The notes: generated by a model from the sequence alone, not told the origin. DNA of 64,000 nt from Arthonia radiata (GCA_002989075.1 PSQN01000013.1:1-64000), one strand, 5' to 3'; counted from the stretch's first letter, positions 21,560 to 33,406 are shown. Program-made: numbers and translations.

Positions 21560-24500
21560 ATGGCGGACGGCGACGCCGTCAAGATCGATAGCGACATCTT
21601 TCACGAACGCCTTTCGAGCTTTCTCACGGCGTGGAAGAACGACAGGCGCTCAGGCGACAACTTCTTCGGCGGCGCGTCATCGCTAGTACTGTTGATGGGC
21701 AAGAGTGAAGAAGCTTCGGGCTTTTTCAAGAATGGCGCATTCCAGGTCTGCTTGATCATAGGCTCTTGCCTTTCATGACTGGAAGGCTGACATCTGCTAA
21801 TAGCTGTGGCTCCTGGGCTACGAATTCCCCGCAACTCTCATGCTGTTTACCCTCGAGCAAGTCTACATAGTCACGACCAAGAAGAAAGGTGATTCTTCCC
21901 ACCCTCCGCGATCGTTATGCAGCTGACGATTCACTCCCACAGCGGCCTATCTCGAGGCACTTCAAGGCGGCAAGACCTCGGTCGAGCTCCTAATCCGTGG
22001 GAAAGATGCGGACGAGAATACCAAGCTTTTCGAAAAGTGTACCGACGCAATCAAGAACGCCGGCAAGAAGGTTGGCGTACTTAACAAAGTGCCAGCGTCT
22101 GGGCCTTTCGCAGACGAGTGGAGGCAGACATACGACAAGATAAAGCCAGAGATCGAAGAAGTCGAGGCTTCTCCGGCAATTTCATCAGCCGCCTTGACCG
22201 TCAAGAGCGAGACCGAGCTACGGACGATCCGTGATGCGTCGCGTGCATCTTGCCATGTGCTCGTCAAATTTTTCTATGAAGAGCTATCTCGGATCCTTGA
22301 CGAAGAGCGCAAAGTGTCCAACGCAGCATTGTCCGACAAGGTCAACAAGAAAATCGACGACCAGAAGTTTATGCAGAAGCTGAAGGGCGCGGACAAGTTC
22401 GACGCCGAGCAGGTGGATTGGGCGCAGGTCCCCCTCATCCAGAGTGGCGGTGATTATGATCTGACGCTGAAGTCTCCCGCCACTAGCTCCAATGTCCACG
22501 GGGGAACCATCCTCGCTGCACTCGGCCTTCGATACAACTCGTATTCCTCGCTGGTCGCTCGCACGTACCTCGTCGATCCTAATAAACATCAAGACGCCAA
22601 TTACAAGTTCATGTTAGAAGTACGTGAAATTGTGCTCAAAGAGCTAAAGGATGGCGTTAAGGCTAGCCATGTCTGGGAGAAGGCGTACAGTCACGTCCAA
22701 TCCAAGAAGCCGGAATTGGCGCAACACATGCGATCGAGCGTCGGATACGGTATCGGGATAGAGTCTAAAGACGCCGCACTCAACCTTAACGCTAAGAGCA
22801 CAAGGACATTAAAAGACGGCACGACGCTAGTTGTATCAATCTGCTTCCAGGACCTAGACAACCCAAAGCCTCAAGACAAAAAGAGCGGCACCTACGCCCT
22901 GATGGTCGCAGATACAGTACGCGTCACCTCTGGCGAGGCAGTCGTGTTCACGAAAGATGCCGGTCTCGACGCGGACTCTACTATCTTCACGTTCGCCGAG
23001 AGCGAAGACGAGAAGCAGCGCCCCAAGTCCAAGAAAGACTCCCGGTCAGCTGCAGCAGCAACAACTTCCCGCACTCGTCGTCGGCACGAGCGAGCTACGA
23101 ACCAGAATGCAGAGAAGGAAGAAGCTCGGACAACTCATCAAAAGGAGCTCCACAAGAAGAAGCAAGAAGAAGGTCTTGAGCGCTTCCCGTCAGACTCCGG
23201 TGCTCTGAACGGCGTCGTTGAGAAACGATTCAAGAAGTTCGAGTCTTACAAGCGTGACAATCAACTGCCTGGCAAGGTTAAAGACTTGGTTGTCTGCGTA
23301 GATGAGCGGGCGCATTCCGTCGTGCTACCTATCATGGGTCGGCCAGTCCCATTCCACATTAACACCATCAAGAACGCCTCGACCACCTCAGATCCCACCT
23401 CCCCAGATGGCACAAAGGCCACGTATCTTCGCATCAATTTCTTGTCGCCCGGTCAGGGCGTAGGGCGCAAGGACGATCAGCCTTTCGAGGATCCCAATGC
23501 TCACTTTGTGCGTTCTCTCACATTCAAGTCTTACGATGTCGCCCGCATGGAGGACATCTCGCGACAGATCAACGAGCTGCAGAAGGCGTCTAAGAAAAAG
23601 GAAGCTGAGAAGAAAGAGATGGAAGACGTCATTGAGCAAGACAAACTCGTTGAAGTCCGCAATCGTCGTCCGCATCGCAATGAGCCCGTGTTCATTCGCC
23701 CAAATATGGAGGGCAAGCGATTGGCTGGTAATGTAGAGGTCCATCAAAACGGTCTACGCTACAATCATCCAGGGCAAGGACGCGTCGACATTCTGTTCAG
23801 CAATGTGAAGCACCTCTTCTTCCAGCCTTGCGACCACGAGCTTATTGTTATCATTCACGTCCACCTCATCAACCCCATCATCATCGGAAAGCGCAAGACC
23901 AAGGATGTGCAGTTCTACCGCGACGCTACGGAGATGGCTTTTGACGAGACGGGCAACCGTAAGCGCAAACATCGCTATGGTGATGAGGAAGAGTTTGAGC
24001 AAGAACAAGAAGAGCGTCGCCGCCGTGCCGCGCTCAACAAAGAGTTCAAGAGCTTCGCAGAGAAGATCGCGGATGCCGCCCGAGATAACAATTTAGCGGT
24101 CGACATCCCCTTCCGTGAGCTCGGCTTCAACGGTGTACCTTCGCGCTCGTCGGTACTCGTGCAGCCCACGACCGACTGTCTCGTCCAGCTGACCGAGCCG
24201 CCTTTCCTCGTCGTTACGCTTTCAGATATCGAAGTCGTACATCTTGAGCGCGTTCAGTTCGGTTTGAAGAACTTCGACATGGTGCTGGTCATGCGGGAAT
24301 TTAACAAAGCCCCTGTACACATCAACACCATTCCTGTCGAGTCTCTAGATGCCGTCAAAGACTGGCTAGACTCTGTCGACATACCATTTAGCGAGGGCCC
24401 TCTCAACTTGAACTGGGCACAGATCATGAAGACGGTGACTGCAGACCCGCACGCTTTCTTTGCAGATGGAGGCTGGAGCTTCCTGGGAACTGAGAGCGAT

Positions 24501-24804
24501 GACGAGCAAGAAGAAGAGAGTGAACAGGAGTCAGCATTTGAGATGAGCGAGGGCAGCGTGGCCGAGCTCAGTGTGGAGAGCAGCGAGGATGAGAGCGAAT
24601 TTGACGAAGATGCGAGTGCTGAGGAGGAGGGCAGCGACGTGTCTGAGCCAGACGGAGAGGATTGGTGAGTGACTGATTCTGCTTCTATTCAAGATGCGCC
24701 TTTTGCTGACTCTTTTTTGTAGGGACGCGCTTGAGGAGAAAGCCAAGAAGAAAGACCAGGCCAGTGGTCTTGAAAAGGAAGAAAAGCCTCGAAAGCGCAG
24801 GTAA
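21560..24804 (+). CDS. SPT16: FACT complex histone chaperone subunit Spt16
   Basis: Four exons, 21560-21745, 21804-21888, 21943-24664 and 24723-24804, code for 1024 residues, the usual length of fungal Spt16. The three introns (58, 54 and 58 bases) have clear GT-AG ends, and the reading phases fit. Order of domains: an N-terminal aminopeptidase-like fold without catalytic metal role (about 1-450), a charged coiled linker (the KKKEAEKKEMEDVIEQ region), the dimerisation and Rtt106-like middle domains with FIRPNMEGKRLAGNVEVHQN and DIPFRELGF, and an acidic tail rich in Asp and Glu followed by a short basic end (KPRKRR). With Pob3 it forms FACT, which binds H2A-H2B and H3-H4 and lets polymerases pass nucleosomes. 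The last intron puts the final 27 codons on a small exon; reading through it would stop at 24668. Confidence 0.95.
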
Positions 24805-25329
24805 AGCAGTGCGCTTTGATCGCCTGTTCCAGGAGGCTGGTCGAGTCTGCTTTGATAGCGGAGTCTCCGCACGCTGACCGCTGCTACTTCTTCCGATCTC
24901 ATGCTGCAGTTTTAGCCGAGTATTTTCTCGCCAATGTATTGAGTATTAGCAGGCTTGAATAGCATCAGATCACGGCCTTTGATGCAAGCGCTCCTTTTCG
25001 TCTTGTCGAAGTCCGCGGCAAGATAGACGAATACGACGAATCATTCATCGTGCGGTGGTCAACGCACTTGGTGTTTCTTGAGCTCCTTGTTCGGCCAAAC
25101 GCCTCGTCACCTCTACCAAAAATCCAGCGAACGAAGTCAATAGTGACAAATAAGCGGAGACATTGAAGATCTTGGAAGCAGAAGGACGCAGGAGGCGCGC
25201 GCGACAGGTAACCGACCACGTCAATCAGTTCCAAAGCAGCTCTTTGCATGATGCTAGCCACGTGGTGTAGAACAAACTTTGACATTTTAGTAAGGCTTTC
25301 CAGTATGAACCGCATTTGTAACATCTACT
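24805..25329. other. Intergenic region
   Basis: This is the 3-prime flank of SPT16 and of the gene that ends at 25330. A 119-codon minus frame (24965-25324) just after that gene has no recognisable domain and I do not call it. Confidence 0.5.
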
Positions 25330-25755
25330 TCATATCCTTTCTCGTTCATGGCTGAAGATCTCCGGCTTGTGCGGCGCCTCGACAGACTGATTCGGGTTCA
25401 CAGGGTCCTTCATCTTCCGCACATCAATCAGCTGTCTCATACAGACGCTCTTCTCGCTGAGGGCAAGCTTCCATTGCATCGCCTCCGGCACTTTGGCACC
25501 GCTCTTGTCCGGGCACAAAAACGTCTCTGAGAATGGCTTGAGGCTCTTTGCCCATGCAGGCACGTGGAAGTCAAGCTCAGGTTCCCAATGGTCAAAAACA
25601 TCCTTGCGGGCGTAAGCAGCAAATGCAAGGAAGACCATGCGGTCGGGGTCCTGGTCCTTCGGCTTTTTGATCGTGAGAAGCCCCGAGACTCCCTGCTCGT
25701 GGAAGCTCATAATCTCTTCCTGAACCTTGCGCGCATTTTGCGCGACGAGGGACTC
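25330..25755 (-). CDS. Unrecognised protein, 3-prime exon
   Basis: The minus-strand frame from 25755 to 25330 reads like real protein (VQEEIMSFHEQGVSGLL, then FLAFAAYARKDVFDHWEPEL, then FHVPAWAKSL) and begins directly after a splice-like CACATCTAG at 25758-25756. An upstream exon probably lies at about 25760-25960, where the same frame stays open, but I find no start codon that joins without doubt, so the 5-prime end is unresolved. An ATG at 25710 would give a 126-residue protein if the gene is unspliced. No family is recognised. The product has no signal peptide or membrane segment in the visible part. Confidence 0.45.
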   Translation of the reverse strand, partial: ESLVAQNARKVQEEIMSFHEQGVSGLLTIKKPKDQDPDRMVFLAFAAYARKDVFDHWEPELDFHVPAWAKSLKPFSETFLCPDKSGAKVPEAMQWKLALSEKSVCMRQLIDVRKMKDPVNPNQSVEAPHKPEIFSHERERI

Positions 25756-25759
25756 CTAG

Positions 25760-27422
25760 ATGTGGTAGAGTGCGTTGATCCCTTTGTCGTGGTGGAACCG
25801 GTGGTGACTGCGGTCGCAACAGTAGGATGACCGGGCATGTAATATGTCGCGTGGCTGTAGAGGGGGATTGGGATAAAGATGAAGCGACGTCTGTGAGGCG
25901 TTGTCGCTTGCCTGCGTGGGTTTGGAGATTGTGACGGGGTTTGTGAAGCTTTTGAAGATGTTCCAGACTATGATGCTTGTGCATGCAGCAGTAACGGCGA
26001 TTGATCAATGGAAGCTGAGAAGTGACACGTGGTCAGAGCGAAAGTTTGTACTGTTTGTCTTAAACGCGACCGGGGACAGAAGCGTTTCAGAATGCCTGGC
26101 AAAAGCTTGGGTAGAACTCTGTGGAAATTTTGGAGCTCGTGGATTCAGTCTAAGTGCTGTCAGCTCCGTCCTAGGAAAAGGAGCGCGGTAGGAGGAACAC
26201 GTATACAGGCTTGACGGCAAAAACGACGATGGTTTGTATGTTTTCAATCATCATGACAACAGAAGATCGGCTCGAAGGTACTTTTACACTTCCTCTTCCA
26301 GTGCAGAAGGTTCAGTTGAGGCCATTTACCCGAAATGCTGTGCATCTGAAGCGAGGAGATCAACCACGGGGTTCGAGTATAATTTTGGGCGAGCCGATTC
26401 AGGTTGATAGATATACATGTCCGAGTGATTGGAGATTAGGCCGGGACGATGCGGGCAGACTAGGGTAGATGGGAAGCTGAGGCGAGCTCATTATCAGAGA
26501 GGTGCTACTTTGTTCGGATGCCTGAAGCTGTTCAGAATCTACATGCTGTATGAGCTTCACTGGTGGGGCCGAGGATAGGGCCGTTCGGATGAGAGTGTGC
26601 AGTGTTTCCTGAGGCAGGAGCGCCCGCTGCTGCAAATGCTGCGCGTTCTTCCAGCCCTCGTGCATGTTGCACAGATTCGGCTCTTGCTGCACGCGGGCGA
26701 GGCATTGAACCACTCATTAGAAGGGAAGTCAGAAGGGAAGTCAGCACACACACAGCACACGCCAATGACGGCGCGTCGCCGGAACACGTGCGTTCCTCCA
26801 ATGATGCAGATACCTTGACGAGATTGGGGGGGCTAAGACCATCAGAATCAAGGCGCGTTGCGGCAGGACGCCGTCGAGCTGAATGAGGATAAGAAATGTA
26901 GGAATTGGCTCTGGAAGAGGTGTGGCGCACCGATCTTGGCAATCCCGAGCCACCCCCTGAGACGGGACCCGCGGCTGTGTGCTCTTGTATTATCGATCAA
27001 GCAGCGAGCGAAGAGGGGAACGCTTCTGACACCCGTCGCCGTTCTTGCAAAGGGAGCAGCTTATAATGGAATAGGTACAGCCATCTAGCCTACTCAATAC
27101 CTCAGCCTACTCTTCAAACTCACTGCCAGAATGGTTTACATAAAGCTGAGCAGTTTTTGCAGAATTACCAAACGAAGAGCTGATCCCCAAGGACGCCACA
27201 GACGACGCCTAGTGAGATCACTGCATGAAAAGCGATGGTCGCACCTGATTGTCGTTACTCTCGAGAACGTTTACAAGGTTCGCATGATGCCACCAGACTT
27301 TTTATCGTTCCAATGGCGGCCGAGACGCTGAAGGACGACCTACGCGTTGGGAAGGCTGACGGGAGTAGTGAGCTCGCTAATAAGCTGATAGCGCTCGCGC
27401 AGACGTACGAGTTACCTGCATC
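25760..27422. other. Long region without a supported gene
   Basis: The right part of the unresolved 5-prime end of the gene above may lie at 25760-26010. Beyond that, dense overlapping frames on both strands at 26400-26950 have low-complexity translations rich in Ala, Arg and Ser and no domain. A 12-base direct duplication (AGAAGGGAAGTC) lies at about 26720-26743. Confidence 0.4.
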
Positions 27423-27713
27423 ATGGCGGCTTCGAGTGAACATGAACCCCTCATATACTTCGACCCCGTCAATGGAAAGGACGTCACGCAAGCCTATCAG
27501 GCTACACAGCAGGGGAGGCCAATTAGAGTCCGGGTCGATGACAGGTATGCCATCCTAGATCTGAGGAACACTTCCGGGTACATGCTGCAGGTGACGAGAC
27601 AAATCAATTTGCGTTCAGTGGAACCCTTTACTATTATTACTCCGGGGACCGCATCTGTCGAGCGGGTGGGTATGCACGTGAAGGGGGGCGCCTGTACTTC
27701 GTCGCTTAAATAA
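27423..27713 (+). CDS. Hypothetical small protein
   Basis: A 96-codon frame opens with MAASSEHEPLIYFDP and has a mix of residues that looks more like protein than the shadows around it (RPIRVRVDDRYAILDLR). Frames just upstream on the same strand (27131-27331 and 27235-27558) also look protein-like, so this may be the last exon of a spliced gene, but I could not find phase-consistent junctions. No domain is recognised, and it may be a decayed gene. Confidence 0.25.
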   Translation: MAASSEHEPLIYFDPVNGKDVTQAYQATQQGRPIRVRVDDRYAILDLRNTSGYMLQVTRQINLRSVEPFTIITPGTASVERVGMHVKGGACTSSLK

Positions 27714-27971
27714 CAGTGAGAGGTTACTTCATCTGGCGTCGCTGGGGAACATCTCAGCCAAGCGGCTGAAAGTTTTTCCAAAATTGCTTGCAAGCGGTTT
27801 TGGGCATCAATGAATGTAGCTATCAACCTCATGCTGGACCCAGATGGAAGTTAAACAACCTCGACTGGATGTACTGACCGCACCATCTGCACACGTCCCT
27901 GTGCTTGATACTACACGGCGCCCACTGCGCTGACATCTGACGAATGAACACTCTGCGTGACCATACAACGC

Positions 27972-28640
27972 TCAGAGTCTCGAGGGCGCATCGACGAACG
28001 TAGTTGTCTCGAGCTCCAGTCTTCTGAAATCACCGTAGACGCGAAGTCCTTCGGGTGAGGTGCATAGCTTATCTGTGTGAATTTCCAGTACCATCTTAAG
28101 GCCCTCCAAGACATGTTGCGCAACCTGAAGTCGAGCCTCTTCGGCAGTGACTTGCTGCTGATGCTTCGAAGCAATTGCCAGCTCCAGTCGAGCCCACGCG
28201 GCTTCGTCGGCGTGCCAGCGCGTCATGGTGTCAGGCTCAGCATGCTCATTCTTGCAGCCATCTGCTACAATATCCATTTGCTTCCTCTCATAGGCCTGCA
28301 GAAAGTCGGCGTCGTAGTTTTCGGGGGTAGATTTGACGCCTTCCAAGCATGAGCTCAAGAATATGTGAATGAGCTCGCAGCGCTTTGCGGCTGTATCATG
28401 GGATGCCGGCAATGGAGAATGGAAAGAAGTCCGGTCGTTAGCTTGTGGACTCTGGTCTGCAGGATTGGAGAGCAGCTGGTGCTGAAGATCGTCCTGGCCG
28501 CCCATTGAAGTATCCTGACCGGGATGGCTATTCATCGCGGGTTTTGGAGAGGAATTGAGTTGCTTGCTGTTGTTTTTCTGGACGACATAAGGCTTCTTGA
28601 AAAGAGGCAATGGTGGCTGAGGATGCAGAGATGCCGTCAT
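27972..28640 (-). CDS. Hypothetical protein, 222 residues
   Basis: A single-exon frame starts with MTASLHPQPPLPLFKKPYV. Residues 1-85 are rich in Pro, Gln, Ser and Asn and are probably disordered. Residues 86-222 look helical (CELIHIFLSSCLEG, AAWARLELAIASKHQQ, EEARLQVAQHVLEGLK) and may form a small helical bundle. There is no signal peptide or membrane segment. No family is recognised. The steady composition of the helical part supports a real gene. Confidence 0.6.
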   Translation of the reverse strand: MTASLHPQPPLPLFKKPYVVQKNNSKQLNSSPKPAMNSHPGQDTSMGGQDDLQHQLLSNPADQSPQANDRTSFHSPLPASHDTAAKRCELIHIFLSSCLEGVKSTPENYDADFLQAYERKQMDIVADGCKNEHAEPDTMTRWHADEAAWARLELAIASKHQQQVTAEEARLQVAQHVLEGLKMVLEIHTDKLCTSPEGLRVYGDFRRLELETTTFVDAPSRL

Positions 28641-29115
28641 GTGTCCAAGTGGTTCTTGTAGTAAGTTCTCTTGACGGCAGAGCCGGCGTCTAGGCGCCTA
28701 TCTAGGACAAACAGGGCTCCGTTCAACAAAGTGAGGCGTTTGCTCGAGATGCGGCAAACCAAACATAACAGCTTTTGTTGATTGGAAAGAAGAAGCGGTC
28801 ACAGGCGCGGCGTTTGCTCCTTCCGACAATGCCAAATTCTAGGCAGCCGCGACCCCTTCCTTGCCAGATGATCAAGATCGACAATGGAAGGACACCGCGA
28901 CACAGTACACAAGAGGTGCAATCATCGTTAAACGCAATTTGCATCTGGACGTCCGTTTAAAGCGAGTACTGGACTTCTGTCATCGGCATGTGTCGCCAAA
29001 GCTCAAGACACCCGATGAGCTCACGACTGACAATGCTATGCAACGGATTTATTGCGCTGCTTGCCATTCTTTGAGGTACCCCTTCAAGATAAAAATCGGC
29101 AATCCGACGAGCCAC
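28641..29115. other. Intergenic region
   Basis: This is the upstream region of the 222-residue unknown gene and the 3-prime flank of RAV2. Short plus frames (28775-28960, 28861-29319) are unsupported. Confidence 0.5.
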
Positions 29116-30105
29116 TCAGTCGTTGTCTTTCTCCATGACAGTGTCAAGAGCAGTTCGGCTCATAGCCACACTGTGTTCGAGAGCACTCAATTTAGCCATT
29201 GCCGACAACAGACTTGGATCCTGGCTTTCGACGCGCACTTTCTCCTTGACTCTGACGTCTTGCCCTTTGTAGCTAAACACTTCGCCAATCTCATCATGGG
29301 TCTGGGGGCGTGGTGCTAACCCCAATCTCTCGCGAATGCCTAGTCCAGTCACCGATTCATGGGATGGCGGAGCGTCGGCTCGTTCTAGAGTTCGTACCTG
29401 CAGCACAAGGGCGGCATCTGCGATAGACAGATGGATCGAGATGTCGTTCGGACAAGGCGGGTCAAAGATCTGCTCGTCGTAGGGATCCCTATTCCAAGGC
29501 TTCTCTCCAGTGTCAACGTTGGGCAACGCCGGCGGTAGTTCTGCGACTGGCGTGACAGGTCGAGACGGACCGCCTGGGATCGTTACAGACGTAACGCCTT
29601 TCAGCGTGCTCTTGGCTTCACGAATGTGTTCGAACAGCAGAGTGAGCTGGCCTGCGATGAAATTGGCATCGGTCGCATTGCCAGTCCATTTTGTTACGTC
29701 TATCACGTCGAGCGCGGCACTGATCAGATTCCTCGCACGGGTGAGCTGCTCCAGAGCGAGAGTAGGAGCATCGGCGGCTTGGGAGATGGTCAAATGATGG
29801 CCCTCTCTACCCTTCGGAGGAGGAATGCTGTGTAGCTTGAGGGCAAGACTTCCTTTGACAATGCGCGTTCCAGTACGCGTGATGAAGCCTTTGACGGTCT
29901 CAGAACGAAGCGAAGATAAGACGAGCGTGTGTGCGCCAGACTGTGGCGACAAGAGGCGGTCACATTCTTCCAGGCCAGCTTTGAGTGAAGCCAGAGTTTC
30001 TGTATGGAGGTTGGAAAGAAGCCATTGGAGCTCACGTGCGAGAGAATCACGCTCGGCTTGGAGAAGGGCAGAATGTTCAATGGGAGGCCAGACTATTGTG
30101 GTCAT
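29116..30105 (-). CDS. RAV2: RAVE complex subunit Rav2 / Rogdi family protein
   Basis: A single exon codes for 329 residues from the ATG at 30105; a further in-frame ATG at 30159 would add 18. The family pattern is clear along the whole length: a helical start (ELQWLLSNLHTETLASLKAGLEEC), then TLVLSSLRSETVKGFITR and GTRIVKGSLALKL, then LEQLTRARNLISAALDVIDV and FIAGQLTLLFEHI, then FDPPCPNDISIHLSIADAALVL, and the C-terminal VREKVRVESQDPSLLSAMAKLSALEHSV. Rav2 works with Rav1 and Skp1 in the RAVE complex, which reattaches the V1 part of the vacuolar proton ATPase to Vo. It is divergent from the SUR7-like gene. Confidence 0.9.
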   Translation of the reverse strand: MTTIVWPPIEHSALLQAERDSLARELQWLLSNLHTETLASLKAGLEECDRLLSPQSGAHTLVLSSLRSETVKGFITRTGTRIVKGSLALKLHSIPPPKGREGHHLTISQAADAPTLALEQLTRARNLISAALDVIDVTKWTGNATDANFIAGQLTLLFEHIREAKSTLKGVTSVTIPGGPSRPVTPVAELPPALPNVDTGEKPWNRDPYDEQIFDPPCPNDISIHLSIADAALVLQVRTLERADAPPSHESVTGLGIRERLGLAPRPQTHDEIGEVFSYKGQDVRVKEKVRVESQDPSLLSAMAKLSALEHSVAMSRTALDTVMEKDND

Positions 30106-30749
30106 GTCAATGTGAGACAGGCACCTCAACCCTCCGCCCACATCTGTTCTACTGCTCAACTCCGCTGCTGTCGGTGTACACTGAATTCAGCCGCCGCGCT
30201 GATGCAGATGCAGATTCGATGCTTGGGCGGCGATGACATTATTCCCCTTGAGGCGAGACGATCAAGCTGCGTCAGACTAAGCCTTGTTTGGACGGCCGAT
30301 CACACGTGTCGCGTGACGTAAGGAAGCCCAAGCCACAGCGCCAACTTCCCATACTTGCCCGTTCAACCTCATCTACCGCTCATCTAACATTACTGTGCAG
30401 TCTGCATCGTGGAAGGTCTTCAGCGAACACACCTTCAGCTGCTCAAACAAAGATTTTGACAGCGAGGAAAACGCCCAGCTTCGACAGAGAGACAGACAAA
30501 AGCGGACGGTGAGCGACGCTTGACCAGATTAGTGTATTTGAAACTAACCGGATCGGTAGCTGGCCCAAAGCTTGGCGGTGACGATTAGCGGCAGACCGGC
30601 AACGCCTGGATTTCCTGAATCACCACCAACTCCTCGCGCCCTTTCGTCCCTTTCTTCTACCCTTGCTCTGACACCGCGACTACCATCGACTGCTGTCCAC
30701 AAGCTCTCATCACCACTCGTCTGCCTCAAGCAGACCCGCTGCAGACGAC
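30106..30749. promoter_or_regulatory. Divergent promoter region of RAV2 and the SUR7-like gene
   Basis: About 640 bases separate the two starts. An E-box CACGTG (30303-30308) and a CRE/ATF-like TGACGTAA (30314-30321) lie side by side in the middle. Pyrimidine-rich tracts precede the SUR7-like ATG at 30750. Open frames here have no domain. Confidence 0.4.
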
Positions 30750-31691
30750 ATGGCAGGACGTAAGTCATCCCTCACGCGTCCTTCTGACGCGCACCCCCTT
30801 CGTCAGCCCCAAGCTCCCGCAGCACCCTAGCAACATCCAAAACAAAGCTCATATTGACGCGCACATCGCAGTCTCGATCATCGCGCTCGCCTCTTGGGTG
30901 CTGCTCGCCGCCGGCATCCTCTTCCAGTTTTTCGTCCTCCTTTCCGGCGCCGTCAATGGTAGCCCAGAGCCCCATTTCTGGTTTCTTGGCGCAGACACGA
31001 GCGGTATACCCAATGCGCCTCCCAGCTCTGCCTGGACCTTCTTCTCGCTATGCTCGCTCTCGAGCGTCAGTGGCAGCGCAACGACATCTAACTGCGGTGG
31101 GGTGTCGCCAGCCTTTCCCTTGGACCCGCCACGCAATTTCCAGACTCAGACAAACATTCCGCCGCAGTTCATCAACACGAAATACTACTACTACCTTAGC
31201 CGATTTGCCGTCGCACTGTTTTATGTCGCGCTTTTCTTCTCGGTGATGAGCTTGTTTGTGGGACTGCTGGCCTTATGCACAAGGCTGGGATCCTACCTCT
31301 CCGGGTTCATGGTCTCGCTGGCGTTCTTCTTTCAAGGACTATCGACTGCGCTCATGACGTATGTTTCCCTTGAGCGCATTGACAGTTCGACCGCTGACAC
31401 AACATCTACAGCTCTTGGGTCGTTAAAGGTCGCAATGCCTTCCGTTCTGCCAACCGCAGCGCCGTCATCGGTCGATACAGCATGGGCTTCAGCTGGGCCA
31501 TTGTCGCATGTTTCTTCCTCGCCATGATCCTGTTCTGCGTGGCCCCTGCGGCCAGCAAGAACAAGGGCAAGAGCAAGACACCAAAGAGCCGTTTCGGCAT
31601 GTTCGGCCGCAAGAGGAGCACGAGAAGCCGCGGAAGCTTCTACGGCAGCGGGTCAGACAGTGGTGGGAGGGTCAAAGAAGATTACGCTTGA
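30750..31691 (+). CDS. SUR7/PalI-like (claudin family) plasma membrane protein
   Basis: Three exons, 30750-30759, 30872-31358 and 31412-31691, code for 258 residues. The first exon is only ten bases (ATG GCA GGA C), followed by a 112-base intron; the second intron is 53 bases, and the phases fit. Helix 1 follows the start at once (SIIALASWVLLAAGILFQFFVLLSG), then a long outer loop with NGSPEPHFWFLGADTSGIPNAP, then three more helices (FYVALFFSVMSLFVGLLALC, YLSGFMVSLAFFFQGL, SWAIVACFFLAMILFCV) and a basic, Ser-rich tail. The four-helix layout and loop match the fungal SUR7 family, which marks eisosome-linked membrane domains and affects wall and endocytosis. The SWVVKGRNAFRSANRSAVIGRY loop between helices 3 and 4 is typical. 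Confidence 0.88.
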
Positions 31692-33406
31692 TTGCGCTTC
31701 ATCCTAATGCATCTGCCAAGCAGAAGCGAGCCGGGTTCCATCACACCAGGCTTGGATAATAGAACGGCTCGCGCTGTCGGAGCATCTCTTCACAGCCAGG
31801 TAGGCTTCAGCGGCTACTGCCGCAAACTTTTCGTATGTTGTTTGAGCTAAGCGATTGTATCAAAGAGCAAAAAACCGAATGTTGTGCAGCGGTATGAGAT
31901 ATCCAATTTGCTAGCTGGGCGCTACACGATCATGGATCAGCTTATGATAGGCAATAGCCAATAATACTAAACATTATTACGGATACTCCCCTCGTCATTT
32001 CCATTGCAGGAAATCTGCGATCCAGTCCATCCAGTACATATCAAATCAGAATAGTGAGCGGGTTTTCGTGTGCTGTCTGTTCTTCGTCCCAGGATCATTC
32101 AGCGAAGTATGTCGAAAAAGTTCTCTCGATGCTTTCGCGTTGCAGGCCGGCTTGTGAGTGTTGCCTGCAAGCAGCCTTGCGTCTACTATCTGAGTTTCAG
32201 TCGTACAGTCTGACATGGGCTGACCGCGGCGCAAGAATAAGCTCCAAGACACTCAGTCGCGCTGGGAGGGACAACGCAAAAGTCCTGAGAGCAGAATTGA
32301 CAAGCACGTCGATGAGGTGGTATTGCTGCTTTCTTGGCCAGTTTGAGATGAGCTCATACATCCTACTGAGCCTTCCCCATTTTGGGGTTGACCTGCATGC
32401 CTTCGTCGAATCGTGCTTCCATTCGCAATTTCTCGAAGCCATCGAAAATGGGTTGGCTCGTAGCTGCCTTATTGATGGACCACGCCGTTTTGCCACACTA
32501 AGCGCTCATTCTGAAGAAGCAGCACCGCAGAGATACAGCGAGTGTGCGACATTTATGCTATCAAAGTCTGTCGTGGAGGACCTGATTGAGTGATATCGAC
32601 CCGCCGCTCTTCTCCATGATGGAGTCTGACGAGATCATTGGCGAGTGGGCGAGTCTGGAGCCGGACTCAATACGGCTGGTCGGACGCCCCTCAGAAGATC
32701 TCAGTGAAGTACGCGTTCCCATGATCAAAGGGCAGGTACCCCGCGAGTGAGCTGCGAGTCGAAGCTGGTTCGCATCATTCGCCCTGACGCGGGTTTGTAG
32801 CATTTGAAGTGGGAAATGCCTTTCAGGTCCCTAAGAAGCACGATCGTTCTCACAACGAGTGGTGGCCTGGCCTGAACTACACGCTTCGAAAACAGAGAAT
32901 GGCGCAGCTTAAAGACAATTAACGCCAAGAGATAGTGTCAGTCAACAAGGGCCATGTCCTGCACTCTGCTTGCGACCTTATGACGAAGCTTAGGCGCTCT
33001 TTTGCCGGCCCCCGTTTCTTACCATTCACAAGCGCCTCTCGCGCCTGGAGGTTCGAAAGGCGTCGTCGTATCTACGAGGCCGACAAAGACGCAGCCAGGA
33101 AGCACGCTGACCATTTTAACAGCTCACACAGTAATATACGGAGTGTTCCGATTTCAAGCGCTCGATATCGAGCCACTCTTGAAGTCTTCCTCTAAGGCAA
33201 ATGCCCAAATTAACGCACCCTTGACGAGAAAGTCAATCACTAATCTCGGTAAGCCTTACGACACGGGGCGTCAACGGAATGTTCGGACGATGCCCTCCAT
33301 CAGCGAGCAGGTACGCAATACCCTTGAACGATGATGCCCGTGCCTGTCTATGTACGTCCATCGAATCAATGCTCACGAGCTGTGTGAGAGTTCCCAACCC
33401 ATTTTC
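31692..33406. other. Long region without a supported gene
   Basis: Frames at 32054-32593 (plus, 179 codons), 32197-32496 and 32561-32803 (minus) overlap and show no domain. A stretch at 32935-33340 has short plus frames that may be part of the leader of the next gene. Confidence 0.4.

Noticed and set aside
26532-26942. Minus-strand frame of 136 codons
   Set aside because: Ala-, Arg- and Ser-rich, overlapped by plus frames of similar quality; no domain or splice support.
27131-27331. Possible fourth, plus-strand member of the small paralog family (RWSHLIVVTLENVYKV)
   Set aside because: Only a Trp and a few hydrophobic positions agree; the V-x-V-x-D and LxG-x-[NG]-W parts are missing.
32054-32593. 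Plus-strand frame of 179 codons
   Set aside because: No domain and no better composition than the overlapping minus-strand frames; left as intergenic.
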